Translations under genes and position numbers: made by a program
The notes under the pieces: model-generated
Databases searched by the model: none
Seen by the model: only the letters and a program-made list of their open reading frames with translations
What the model was told of the DNA's origin: nothing
NCBI RefSeq assembly: GCF_963662255.1
Contig: NC_085047.1
Location: 53,194,006 to 53,258,005, forward strand
Length of the DNA: 64,000 bases
Source of the DNA: Cinclus cinclus
Taxonomy: Eukaryota > Chordata > Aves > Passeriformes > Cinclidae
Direction of reading: 5' to 3'
Shown: in pieces, positions 38,301-49,300 of the stretch
Layout of the letters: each line of letters opens with the position of its first letter
Numbering within the stretch: the stretch's first letter is position 1

Positions 38301-39078
38301 GGCTCTGACAACTGCAGCCACAAGTGCAGCTGTGCGCCTCGGTAGAGTGCTGAATTTCGGTCGGCATTTAAACCTCCAGAGCATCAGCTTCTTCCTCCCA
38401 ACAGGAGCGCAGCTTCTCTCCCGTCGCCCCGGGCGGCAGGGCCGTGCCCGTGCAAACCCCACCCGGGGATGAATGAACCCCACCAGTCCCTTCCTCCGCT
38501 CCAGGAGCCGTCCCACGGCACACTTCACCCTGCCCTGCTCCTGCCACCCGCATCTCGCCGTCCTCCGAGCCCCTCCTGGGGGTTTCCCTTCAGGACCCCC
38601 GCCTTCCCCAAAGGGTTCCTGCGGACTGCGCCGGCGGCGAGCGAGGTGCCCTCGGGCAGAGCCGCCTGCGGGGACCAGGGGCGGTGCGCGGCGCGGCTCC
38701 CGCACCCCCGAGTGCGTGACGTGTGAACCCCCGTCTGGCGCTGCCGGGGGCCGCGGGGCTCTGCAGCGGGGGCGAGGGCGGCCCGGGGGGCTCCCACTTG
38801 CGCGGGTGCGGAGCCTCCTCCTGCCCCGCGGAGCGGCCCCCGGCAGCTCCCTCCGGCCCGCTGCGCGCTCCGCTGTGCTGCAGGTGTCACCCGGCGACCG
38901 AAGGATGCCGCGTCCCACGGCAGCGGCTGCCAGGGAAAAACACGTTTATTACATACAAGAGGAAGGAAGAGATCCTAATACTCCTCTGGACTACCACCAA
39001 GGGCCAAAGGGCGTGCACGGTGTCGCTTTATGCTGCTTGCGTCGGTGCAAAAAGTTACCTTAGACAGTCATAGGGACT

Positions 39079-39116
39079 TCTTTTTTTCTTTTTTTTTTTT
39101 TTCCTTTTCTTTGCAG
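39079..39116 (+). other. pyrimidine tract with 3' splice-site-like end
   Basis: A nearly unbroken T/C tract of about 30 bases ends in TTTGCAG at 39110-39116, followed by AGGG. This has the textbook form of a + strand splice acceptor and lies between the two CpG cores. It could equally be a simple T-rich repeat that happens to end in CAG. A donor-like CAG/GTGTCA upstream near 38883 could pair with it. Confidence 0.3.
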
Positions 39117-39598
39117 AGGGTCAGAAAGGTAATCATAGGCTCAGAAAGAGAATATATCTAAGTTGATGAAAACTTACTTGGTTTAGGTGCTTGCGTTGAC
39201 AGCCGGCATCTTCAGACAGCAGTTTGAACCGGTCACATTTTCCCATGGAAGTTGTACCCTTTTCAATCCCGTTTGTAAATTAAATCCCTTCGGAAAGTGT
39301 TTATTTCACTGGCTGCCGTCCGTCTCAGGCACTATCCACATTTTTTACTTTATTTTCTCCATGTCTGCCACACACGCAGGCACTCGGACGCACGCCACGA
39401 GTCAGCGGGTGCCCATCACCTCCGGCCGGGAGGACCGCGCCTGCCGCCGGGCTCCGCTGCAACAGATGAGAGGCAGGTTCTTTCCCGGTTGCTTAATGCG
39501 GCGTCTCCTTACTCCCTCGGGAAGCCTCATGCCGGCTGCCAAAAGTAACAGCTCCTCCCGACGCGGCGGTCCCCTCCGGAGCGCGGGCTGCGCGGAGC

Positions 39599-39625
39599 GG
39601 GGAGGGAGGGAGGGAGGGAGGGAGG
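39599..39625 (+). repeat. (GGGA)n tract, G-quadruplex-capable
   Basis: Consecutive GGGA units supply more than four G3 runs separated by single A residues. This meets the usual G-quadruplex sequence rule on the + strand. It lies inside the second CpG core. Confidence 0.9.
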
Positions 39626-39760
39626 AAAGACACCCCAACACCGGCAGAAGGAGCGCGGAAGGGAACACGCCGGGTTTCTCCGTCGTCGCCGCTGCGCTCT
39701 CCCCTGAGCCGGCCGCAGGCTCTGCCTCGGCGGCGCCGTCCCGCCCGTCCGCCCGTCTGC

Positions 39761-39787
39761 CCGTCCGTCCGTCCGTCCGTCCGTCCG
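39761..39787 (+). repeat. (CCGT)n short tandem repeat
   Basis: Six perfect CCGT tetramers plus a partial unit, preceded from about 39738 by degenerate CCGTC/CCGCC variants. It lies inside the second CpG core. In any frame it would encode a low-complexity peptide. Confidence 0.92.
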
Positions 39788-39889
39788 GCCGCCGCCCCCG
39801 CCGCGCTGCCCCCGCGCCCGCGCCGCCCGCCTGCGCTGCGCCCCCCTGCGGCCGCGCCGCGCACCGCGCCGGGCTCCGCGGGGCTCCGC

Positions 39890-40134
39890 GCAGAGACGGC
39901 CCCGGAGCGCTCGGCGGCGCTCACCGGCTGCCTCCCAGGGCACGGGGAGGAGCGACAGGGCACCCGCCGAGCGCCGGAGCGGGGCTGGTCGGCGAGCCGA
40001 GAACGCGCACCGCTCGGGACAGCTCGGAGGCAGACGCGCCAAGGAGCAGCCTGGACTCCGCAGAAAGTTCGCTGTTACATCGCTCCGCATTTGGGAAAGC
40101 CCTGACCCGCTCCATGCAGCCGCGGTGGGGCTCT
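39890..40134 (+). other. candidate first exon / 5' UTR ending at GTGAGT donor
   Basis: The right part of the second CpG core has a 5'-UTR-like, mixed-composition sequence and ends in CTCT followed by a consensus splice donor GTGAGT at 40135-40140. A second donor-like site, CCAG/GTAGCT, follows at about 40197. If transcribed rightward this could be a first exon; an ATG at 40113 lies just before the donor. The direction is not settled: the minus strand also carries a good donor, CCG/GTGAGC, whose GT reads leftward from 39924. The start is arbitrary and no conserved protein is recognisable. Confidence 0.28.
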
Positions 40135-40537
40135 GTGAGTCCGGCTCCGCGGTGCCTCGCTCCGCGCGCTTCCAGCCCGCAGCCGAGGCTTGCTCCAGGT
40201 AGCTGGCCCGAAGCTCCTTCCCGAGGCGCAGCAGAGGGCTCTGCTCGGAGCAGCCTCCAGCCGGGTGGTCCCTGCCCCTCCGATGCCCCTGGCTCAGCCC
40301 GGCCTGGACGTTAACGGGACCGAGCCGCAGCCAAGATTGGTAATAGAGGAAGCAGAAGGAATGAGGCTGCTCAACACCCAGTTCCTCACTTTACTTTTCC
40401 TTTCCCTAAAAAAAACCACCTGTGACGGAACTTAAATGCGCGAGCTTAGAAATGGTAGGGAAAAGGTACAGCGTGCAGAGACAGAGATGGGTAACAGAAC
40501 ATCCATGTCTTTGCTGAGTTTTCTGTTTGCTTGGGGG

Positions 40538-40567
40538 CAATAATAATAACAATAATAATGATAATGA
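40538..40567 (+). repeat. imperfect (AAT)n trinucleotide repeat
   Basis: AATAATAATAAC units interrupted by single C and G changes. This explains an apparent run of asparagine codons in one frame. Confidence 0.85.
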
Positions 40568-43500
40568 CAAGAAGTTTGTTTGGACTCAGCCCCACGTTGG
40601 GGTCAGGACGCGATGTGTACCTGCCACCATGTGCACAGAGCGTGCCGTGCTCGGGCGAACATCCCCCAACAATCCCGGCCCATCCCCTGCCCCCCCGGGA
40701 GGCTGGCACCGCCTGGCACCGCCGGGCAGCATGACACCGGCTTCGCACTTTGCCCGTCTCTTTGGCTGAATAGTTTCCACCTGGGGGCTTCGAGAGAGAA
40801 GCGGTGTGAAATAAGCCCAGGGCAGCACAGGGCACGGCCGAGTCTCAGCGAGGCGTGCAGTGTCGTGCAGGCAGCCCGGCCGCCTTTGCTTCCCGCACCG
40901 CTGGAATGGGAATGTCCCTCGAGCCGGGTTTCACCTGCCTCGCTGGAGCACACCGAGGAGTGAAGTGCTTGCCAAAGCAGGCGAGCCTGAAAATGTCACT
41001 ACAGCAAATGTAAAGGAGCCGCCAGCCACAGCATGCTCGAAGGCAGCTGTGAGAACAAGCACCAGACCACCAGACTTCCACGGGCAGCAGAGGTGATGCA
41101 ATTAATCTGCATTAAGCTGTGCAGTGAAAATGCCAGATGGATTCTGCTCTGGGACTGCCACGGTTGCAGCGTCAAGTCTCTGCATCAGACTGCTGTGTGA
41201 ACCACCGGGATAAGTATTTTAGATGTGCCCCAAGTTAGGCACTGCTGAGATTTCAGCAGAAACATACTGCCTTTGGGGACCTGCTCAGAAAGCAGCCTCA
41301 TCCCACTGAGCACTGTGCAGTACAGGCAGGCTCTAACAGGTCTCTGTGGGTCTCTTCCTAAGAGATGTTAATGGAACACGTGATATCAAACTCGTGACAG
41401 CTCAAATACAGATCAAATACCAAAAGCAGATGCTTAGAAAGCTGAGCCAGTCATTCTAGTAAGCATTCTAGTATACGTGTATGCAAATGTTTGTGTAGAC
41501 CCTTAGATATATATCCACAAAAAGGCAAGGAGAGAGAGAGCTGGGTAAATAGAGGTGCACTAGAGGGCCAGAGAGCCTGCAATGAAGGCTATGGCTGCTC
41601 CATCAGGTTTCACTGGAATTGGCAATCTGAGCACATCAAAATATTATTGGAGCATTTGTACCTCTTGTGCAGGCTACCAGCAGTGCTGGTACTGCTCTGT
41701 GCTGCTACAGATTGGAGGTGTAATCACAGCTTATTTTCAGAGGCACTTCCCAGTGCAGAATTCTTTTTTTCCCTCCATATATTTCCTTATTAGATCATGA
41801 GAAGCCAACTTCTGTTTTGAGTGTAATATTTAATTTTTCACAAGCAAATACCTCTATAATTAGCAGTATTTCCTATGCCTTTTTATGCATATTGTGACAT
41901 TTCTACTCTGCAGGGGTGAGTGCAACATGGCACCATCAATGTGTTTTATGTTTTCTGGCATTTTACGTATCATAACCCATTAGCAGTCTCCCAGTAGCAG
42001 TCTTCCTGAGCTTACAATTCCTTATTAAACTGATGTTCAGATAAAATCTCTGTGGTATTACTCAGATGACAATTAAGTAAACAGAATTTTACCTCTGTTC
42101 CAGGACAGTGGAGTCGGGATCCTTGCAACATTTTCAATGCATGCTTGTAGGTTTTATTCCTAACATGCAGCGAGCTGCCAAATGTTTCTCAGCAGTAAAT
42201 GCTGTGGCCAGGAGAGAGAAGTAAATGGGGAAAATTAAGCATTCTGTGAAACCTGTATCACATATTGAGGTTTTAGGTGTGATAAACAGAATTATCAGGC
42301 CTTCCCTTTAATCTGTTCATAGTGTCACACCAAAATAAGTTCCCCTTAGGAACTTCTCCATTTCTACCTCCCATATTAGATCCTCCTTCTCAGAACTCCT
42401 ACTGACACATGCCCAGGTGCTGACCATTTTTAATTCAGCCAAATCTTACACATCCAGACAACCAAGCAGAATGGGATTTTCCCTTCTCTATACAGTTTGT
42501 GCAAATATCACTAGGATTTATCTCTTGGTTCTATTTAATGAACAGAAAAACACAAGATTAAAGAAAGCTTGAAAAACAAGATAGAGTTGGAGCATTTAAG
42601 ACATAGTAATTGATTTCACCTTCTAATATTAGTGAGTACAGGTAAGAACAACTACAGCAGCTGTGGTTCAGTATAACATTAGCCAAATCAGGTAAGCTGA
42701 CTTGGTTCATTATCTCTAAAGAAGAAAGGAAAAAGAAGTGCAGAAATTTTAACCATATTTGCTAATTGAGTACCAGGTAAAAGGTGCCATAGTATTTTTA
42801 TGTCTCAGCTCCTTTTCTTTATGTGTAAATGAAAACATATATTTAAGAGTATTTTATCCAGTTTAATTAAAAGTTATTTGTATTAGTTTATGCTGTCTGG
42901 GAATAATGGAGAAAAATTTTCTTAGACATATTTTTCTCATTTAATTTTAAATATGCTTCTACCAATCTATTGCTCATTAGCAATGATGTAAAATCACACA
43001 GTACAATAGTATCTCTTGTTGCAGTTGAGATTTTTTTCTGTGTTTGTTTTGGAGACTACACTTGTACACAGAATAAGGCTTATATTTTTTTTTCTCTTCA
43101 TTAATCTAACTCATGAAATCTGTAACAAGTTAATTTCATTAATTCTATTGTTACAGCCCTTGCAGTTCTCCCAGACAGAACTCTGCAAGCAGCAAATGGT
43201 TCTTGCCAGCCCACACCAAGCATTCCATACTATTAAGTCTTTCCTCCACATAACTCAGTGTATTACCATTTATGTACTAAATACCATTAGACAAAACTCC
43301 AGTTTCTGAGACTCGAGAAAAAGAGATTCTATTTATTGACTGATTGAAGAATGTGGGTTCTGTGAAAGAAGGTGGAGAATCCCAGTCAAAATCTTTCATT
43401 TTCTATGAAACATTTATTGGCAAAGATACCATTCTTGTTAAGGTTTAGTGGGGCAAATGGGTTGTGAGGGAAGAGAGAGACAGGAACGTGCAAGGGAAAG

Positions 43501-43663
43501 ACAAAGTAGAGGAAAAGATTGGTCCAGGGATGTGAATAAGTAGGAGGACTTTCTTTTAAACAAGCAAATACTGACCTCAGCTGAAGGACTCTTTCACTCA
43601 GGTTGTCTTTCCATGCCAGACTGGAATCTTGAACTATATTTCCTTTGTGTTTGTCTTTGGTTA

Positions 43664-43792
43664 TGTTTTTTTTTTTAAATTTTTTTCTTTCCTGCTTTTC
43701 TCTTGCATTGTTTTGTATTGTTTTTTATTTTATTTTTTTTTTTTGGGGGGGGTGTTTTGTTTGTAGTTTTGTTTTGTTTTTTTTTTTTTAAT
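43664..43792. repeat. T-rich low-complexity region with G8 run
   Basis: About 130 bases of T-runs with scattered TTGTTTTGTTTT words and one run of eight G residues. Non-coding. Confidence 0.9.
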
Positions 43793-46325
43793 TAAAGGGT
43801 GAAAATAAAAAAACAACTGGTCAAACATAAGCGAATTACTAGAAAGGAATTACAATACAAATATTCGGTATTTGCTCAACCTTAATTTCAGGTCATGATA
43901 GGCAGGTTCTTCTCTGACTTTTTCTCAAGACTTCCAAGTTATTCAGGTAAGAAGATATTTTGGGTTTGTATTTTAATACAGGGAAGAAAGTTGCTTAGGT
44001 TTATTGCCAGTTAAATTGCTTTTTCATTTTATTATTGCGGTTTACATTGGAAATATGAAAAATTCTATTTAGATTCCCATTTTATTACTACTTAAATCTC
44101 AACAATTCATATTTTTGGTGGACAGCAAGCAATTAAATTTCTTTTATCTGCCTACATTTGTCAGTTTTACAGAATTCACGTCTGTTACTTTTACTGACAT
44201 GCTGCAAACTCTTTCTCCTTTCTTCTCCTAACCAGAGTTTTGGAATGATTTAAGCTTGTTTTTCTTATGTCAGAGAGTGGAACTTGGTACAATAAGGTTC
44301 ACTGCTTTCTTTTGCTGTTTTAAAATTAATAGTAGATTAACACTACTAAAGGTTTTGGTGTTTTTCAAAGTAATTTAATTTTTGTCCTCTGTGATTGTTT
44401 TCATGTCTGTGCTTCCCAGTAAGCACTTACTTTCTGTTGGAATACTCAGCTGTTACATTTTGAGGTTTTTCTGGCACAGTCTTTCTGTGTTGGGGTTTTA
44501 GGAAGGAAAGGTCTAATGAATCAAACACTGTGCTGGAGTGGGATGTGGCTCCAGACTAGAGACATCTACATTTAGGAGTACACATTTGAGCTCCTAAGTA
44601 TTCTAAGCTCCCTGTAGAACCAATGAAAATTTATTCAATACAGTGATGGGGTGGTAGAGAAAAGTTCAGCTTTGAATGTGCATTTTGATTTCTGGGTGAG
44701 CTACATCCTGTCTAAGCATTCTACTGAAGGTGAAAAATCCCAAATCAGAGGTGCCTTATGCTTCTGAGGTTCCTAAGGCTGTCCAAGATGCCTGCAAAAG
44801 GTGAACAGATGGTTTTTGACCTATCTTGCATTGCCTTGCAAAGGAAATTGCCTTATAGGTGACCTGTATGTTTGTGTATGTTAGACCAAATATTCTGTGA
44901 AATTTTATAGGCTTTGGACATCTATGCACAGCCACCTGAATCCTCACTACATCTCTTTTGGCTGTAATAGGAGATCAAATCTCACATATAAACACTGGCA
45001 TGATAGACACACAGAGTCAGATGTTTGAATCTTCGTCCTTAGAATAACATAGCAAAAGCCTTAAGACAGCAAAGTTTGTTGAAAAAGAGTAGAAAGTAAA
45101 CCTAAGGAATTATCCCTTTCTCATTTTTCTGAAAGACCTGAAAACTTTACCTGTGTTTACAGGGGTGGTGTCTTGGTAAAGGACCTCAAATCTTGGAAAC
45201 AAGTGGCATATTTGAAACAGGAGATAAGGGAAAACAAGAGGAAAGATTCCAGGGCAACTAGCCAGACATTTTAGGTATCTTTAAGTATGTGGAATAAACA
45301 GAAAGAACAAAATGTCTTGCTACACAAACAAAGCTATAACTTAATCAGCAAGACAGAGACTTTGTAGGATGAATCAAAGGATTGGAGTGTTGATAGAGAG
45401 CAGTACAGGCTGTTCAAGAAAGAAAGGCTGGGAAAAAGGGAAGGCAACATAGCATTACCAATAATGTGTTTATGATTTGTTAAAAGAGAAGACAAATGCC
45501 TCGAACATCTCTGAGGGAACTAAAAACAAGGTTTCAAGTGATTAGTCTACCTCAAATCAATGTGGAGAAGAGATGATTGAACATCTTAAAGACACACAAA
45601 AAGGAGACATTTCTTGGAACTGTGGAGCTGTTGTTTTACATCCTTAAATGGTAGAGTGTATACCTAGATTTTATTCTCTCTTAATGGTGTGAAACACCTG
45701 AGAAATATAAGATGAAGGCCTCTACATTTGGTAAAAGTGAGTTTGAAATAATAGGAGAGAGAACAGCAGAGAACAGCACTTCAAAAGAAGATGGTGGTGG
45801 CACACTTAGATGACTGGTAGGAAAAGTCTGAAGATTTTAATAGTGCATACTCAGAGAGAGAGAGTCAGCCATGAGAAGCTGTTAAAAAAAAAAGGCAATA
45901 TTGGCAAGCAAGCTATTAGACATTCAGAATGTATTACCAGAAGCGTAACATGTGAGAAACTGTTGTTTTGCTCTAGGTGAGCAGAAGTTTACATCAACTT
46001 CAAACCTCATGTTTGACAGAGGTGTAAAGAGAGCCTCCTGCAGGGAGCCTAGAGATGAACATCACGGATAATGTGGCAATGTGATCTTTCAGGGATATTT
46101 CAGCTGGGCTTGCTCTGCCTAAGAAAAGATACCTTTCATATTATTTTGTCATTTCATTCGTATTGCAAAGTTATGTTGTATACTTTATGGCTGTGAAAAA
46201 GAGAGTACTAAAGAGACAGCTAACATATTCAACAGAAGTAAAAGTAGTAATCAGTTTTTCATCTTAGCAAAGAAGACCTAAACTACACATAAGTAGAATG
46301 TTCCTAACTATAAAAAGAATTAAAT

Positions 46326-46350
46326 ACTGGGAGATTTCACATCTCCCAGT
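46326..46350. repeat. perfect 10-bp stem, 5-nt loop inverted repeat
   Basis: ACTGGGAGAT and its exact reverse complement ATCTCCCAGT are separated by TTCAC. About one such perfect hairpin is expected by chance in a window this long, so no function is claimed. Confidence 0.6.
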
Positions 46351-49300
46351 TGTGGAAAGTTGTGGAATCCATATCTTTCAAACGTATGAACCTTTTTCTA
46401 CGAGTAAGTGTTTTTCCTACTTTAGGATTCTCTAACTATCTGTAATGAGATATTTTTTCTGCAAAGCTTAGTGTACCCCTTTTTATCAATGATATTTTGG
46501 GAAACTGAGTTTTCATGCTGTTAAGAAAGACATGTAGCCAATCTGTTTGCATTCTCAGATGCCATTTGAACAGCGTGATTCAACTTTGGAAGCATATGTA
46601 GCTTAAGAGACCGAATACAGTTTCTTTCCTGGCCTTTACATCTAAAAAGGGTGAATTCTTCCCTTTGGACAGAGTACTATAAAAGTCAGGAGGGTACCAG
46701 TGCATTCAAGTACAGGAGTTTGTCTTGTGTCCATTGTTGTTTAAAACAGTGGACTTTAAATGAGGAATTCAACTGCCTAACCATAGACAGTCTTTTGGAT
46801 TCCTTAGGGTACCCCAAAGGTCCAAGTAGGGGTAACCCCAGCCTAACAGCAGGTCTGCACCCACTCAAAGAGCAAGAGGGATATTCCACTGTCCAGGAGG
46901 TCCATGAAACCTAAAATGGCACCAGGAAACCATCTCCTGTCCTGAAGGTGCTTTCTGGTAGTTTTATCGCTTCCATATTTTCTTTCAGCTAGCATTGTGA
47001 TAAAGCATACATATATTTTTTTTCCCCTTAACCTCTACTTGGAACTCTGTTTTAAATTCAAATCACAGATTAATTACCCAATCTTTCAAAAAAACATAAT
47101 TAGTCTTCTCTCTCCGCCAGACAAATACATCAGCAATGCTTTTAACATCTGAGAAAGGAGAAGTTTTTTTAAGTTGTGTGGCTTTTACAGTTTATTAGTG
47201 ATCTGGCTCATACCACGGCAGAATGACAACAGTTCAGCTTGGTGGTGGGTTGTGTTGAAAGTGTGTAGAACTTGAGATCATATAAAATTCACTCATTTTT
47301 ACAGACAGGCTCTAGAACAAGAAGGGAATGGCAGATATTCAGGCTTGAGTCATCACTTCTCTTCCTGCCTTGTAAATGCTTCTTTTGTGCTGTTCCTGAG
47401 ACTCACTTTTCTTTCTTGTGATATGGCAACGCTCTTTCTTTATCACTCCATTATGACTGTACACCCAGGATCCAGGAAAAAGTCATAAATACCTGTGAAA
47501 CCATTAAAGACCCTGTAAGTGGGGACAACAGTTACCATAAGAGGTTTGCTTAGAATGGTTGCTGCACTGATTCTGCATTTTGAATAAAAATAGTTAATAT
47601 CTTTTTTAAAAAATGTTTTCATTAAAGTGCTGGAAGTAGATTATTTATGTATATAAAACACTGCTAATAAGACTTGCTGTGCATATTGAGGGTCACTAAT
47701 AAGAATAATGGTCATGTATATTTATTTTGGCATATTGGTGACATTGAGAGAGGCAAAGGGTATCAAGAAGATACCATAGGGTGTTTCAAGAGTGAAGTTG
47801 CTTTCCTTTTACAGTTGAAAACAATTTCTTTTTCCATACCTTTTATGCTTTTATATAGCTAGGCAAAAATAAAGAGAATTGACTCATGTTTTTACTGTTA
47901 CCATTTTAGAGAGCTCTGGTAGCTTTCTGATTTTTTTTTCTTTTGTCTGTGTGACAGCACAGTATGAAATTGGCTTCCTGGATTTCAGAGTGCTTGATGC
48001 AGCCTTTAGCTACATTTTTGTTGTTACATTCTCCAAGTGATGTAGAACTGTGACAGAAACTCACTTCACGTTTGATTATGTGTAACAGAAATGCAAGGTA
48101 ATTTGTTGCATACGTTTCCAGAACATTGTTTAATGATTAATTCTGAGAGACAGTGCTTCTATTTATTCTAAAATAAATAGATCCCGTTATATTCCCCGGT
48201 TATTCCAGTGTGTTGTGTCCATAATTATTAGCTGAAGAGGAGTGGCAGAAGCTGGACAGGGCAGAGGGAAGAGCGAGCATGCCGAGGATATGGCTATGTT
48301 GCTGTACACTTCAGCCCTGAGGTGTGAAGTTTTGGGGCGCCAGGGTTCCTGCAGTGTTTTCCAGCCAAAAAAAAAGCCACTGGATGGTGCTGTGGAGACA
48401 ATTTGCAGTCATGGCACAGACCTGCAAGGTGCACAGTCTTGTAGGCTTCTGCATGAGGCATGAGAGAGGCTCACACAAATAATTAAATTTACTCTCCCCT
48501 TTCTTTCATTTCTTTTCTCTAATGCTTTATAGAATTCCATGGTAAATTCTAAGTCAACGAATAACAGCTGCAATCTTACTACAAAACATGCATCCTATTT
48601 TTGTGTGTGTACGAACCTTTGTATTGAGGGAAACTGGTCAAGACTTTATGTGGGTCCAGTATCTTTTTCTGGTGCTGCTCTCACAATAATATAGCCCTAA
48701 AGCTGTTTGATTTATTTAGTGGAAGTTTAGTAGAGCATGTCCTCTCTCTGGGCATTTTTATGCAGGTCTGTATTTGTGCAGGGAGCTTTAGCCTCTTATT
48801 GCTCGTTGACTGACTCCATGAGAGGGATGGGAAACAGCTTTGCTGTCTCTGTGACCTGCTTCTGGTCACTGCTGCCCTTGCTGTGGGCAGGGTGATTGAT
48901 CTACACAAGAAGAATTTCCTTTTCATCAGCGCTATGGTGGCACCACTATGGGGGATCAGGAAAGTAGAGATCTATTACAGTAAGACCCCAAAGCCTCTGT
49001 ACCTCAGGGTAATTCAGCACTTGGTGCTCAGATCCTGCTTTCATGGGTGCCTTCTATGCAGGTGCTAAGAACTCCAGTGAGATCCACATTAGCAGGTGTT
49101 AAACACTACAGTACAAGTACCTGTATCAGATACTTTCTTAAATATTGCCACATGGCAGCTGATGCAGACCAAATACTTAGACAAAGTCTGTTCACAGATG
49201 GGATTCATCTCACCGTAGGAATGCCATTTTCTCTCCTCAGACTCTACCAAGACCGAACATGGCATTTTGTCTTCTGTGAACATCTGCAGAGAATCTGATC

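Larger units (their letters stand above)
27927..38394. other. AT-rich, repeat-poor non-coding DNA
   Basis: More than 10 kb with no recognisable transposable element and no gene. Only short A-runs, a T/G-rich tract (33416-33443), an A/C-rich tract (35348-35392) and mononucleotide runs interrupt it. The longest open frame is 140 codons (28227-28649, minus strand) and encodes nothing recognisable. It ends at the CpG island. Confidence 0.6.
38395..40980. promoter_or_regulatory. CpG island domain, candidate promoter region
   Basis: This is the only GC-rich, CpG-dense part of the window. It has two strong cores, about 38395-38935 and 39385-40345, separated by ordinary AT-rich sequence, and a weaker shoulder at about 40590-40980. 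In the core near 39781-39900 more than ten CpGs occur per 60 bases. Visible motifs include a CRE-like TGACGTG (38717-38723) and repeated CCGCCC-type GC boxes. No convincing TATA box was seen, as is usual for CpG promoters. Such undepleted CpG density in an otherwise CpG-poor genome implies protection from methylation, so at least one transcription start probably lies here. The gene cannot be named. Confidence 0.82.

Noticed and set aside
38253..38918. 221-codon minus-strand open frame in the left CpG core
   Set aside because: Arg/Pro/Gly-rich, driven by composition, and no recognisable domain or homologous family.
39527..40090. 187-codon minus-strand open frame in the CpG island
   Set aside because: Arg-rich low-complexity product opposite the + frame; no recognisable domain.
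39187..40314. 375-codon + strand open frame in the CpG island
   Set aside because: It starts in AT-rich sequence, crosses GGGA and CCGT repeats and becomes Arg/Pro/Ala-rich. Long frames on the opposite strand overlap it. Stop codons are rare in GC-rich DNA, and donor-like sites interrupt it.
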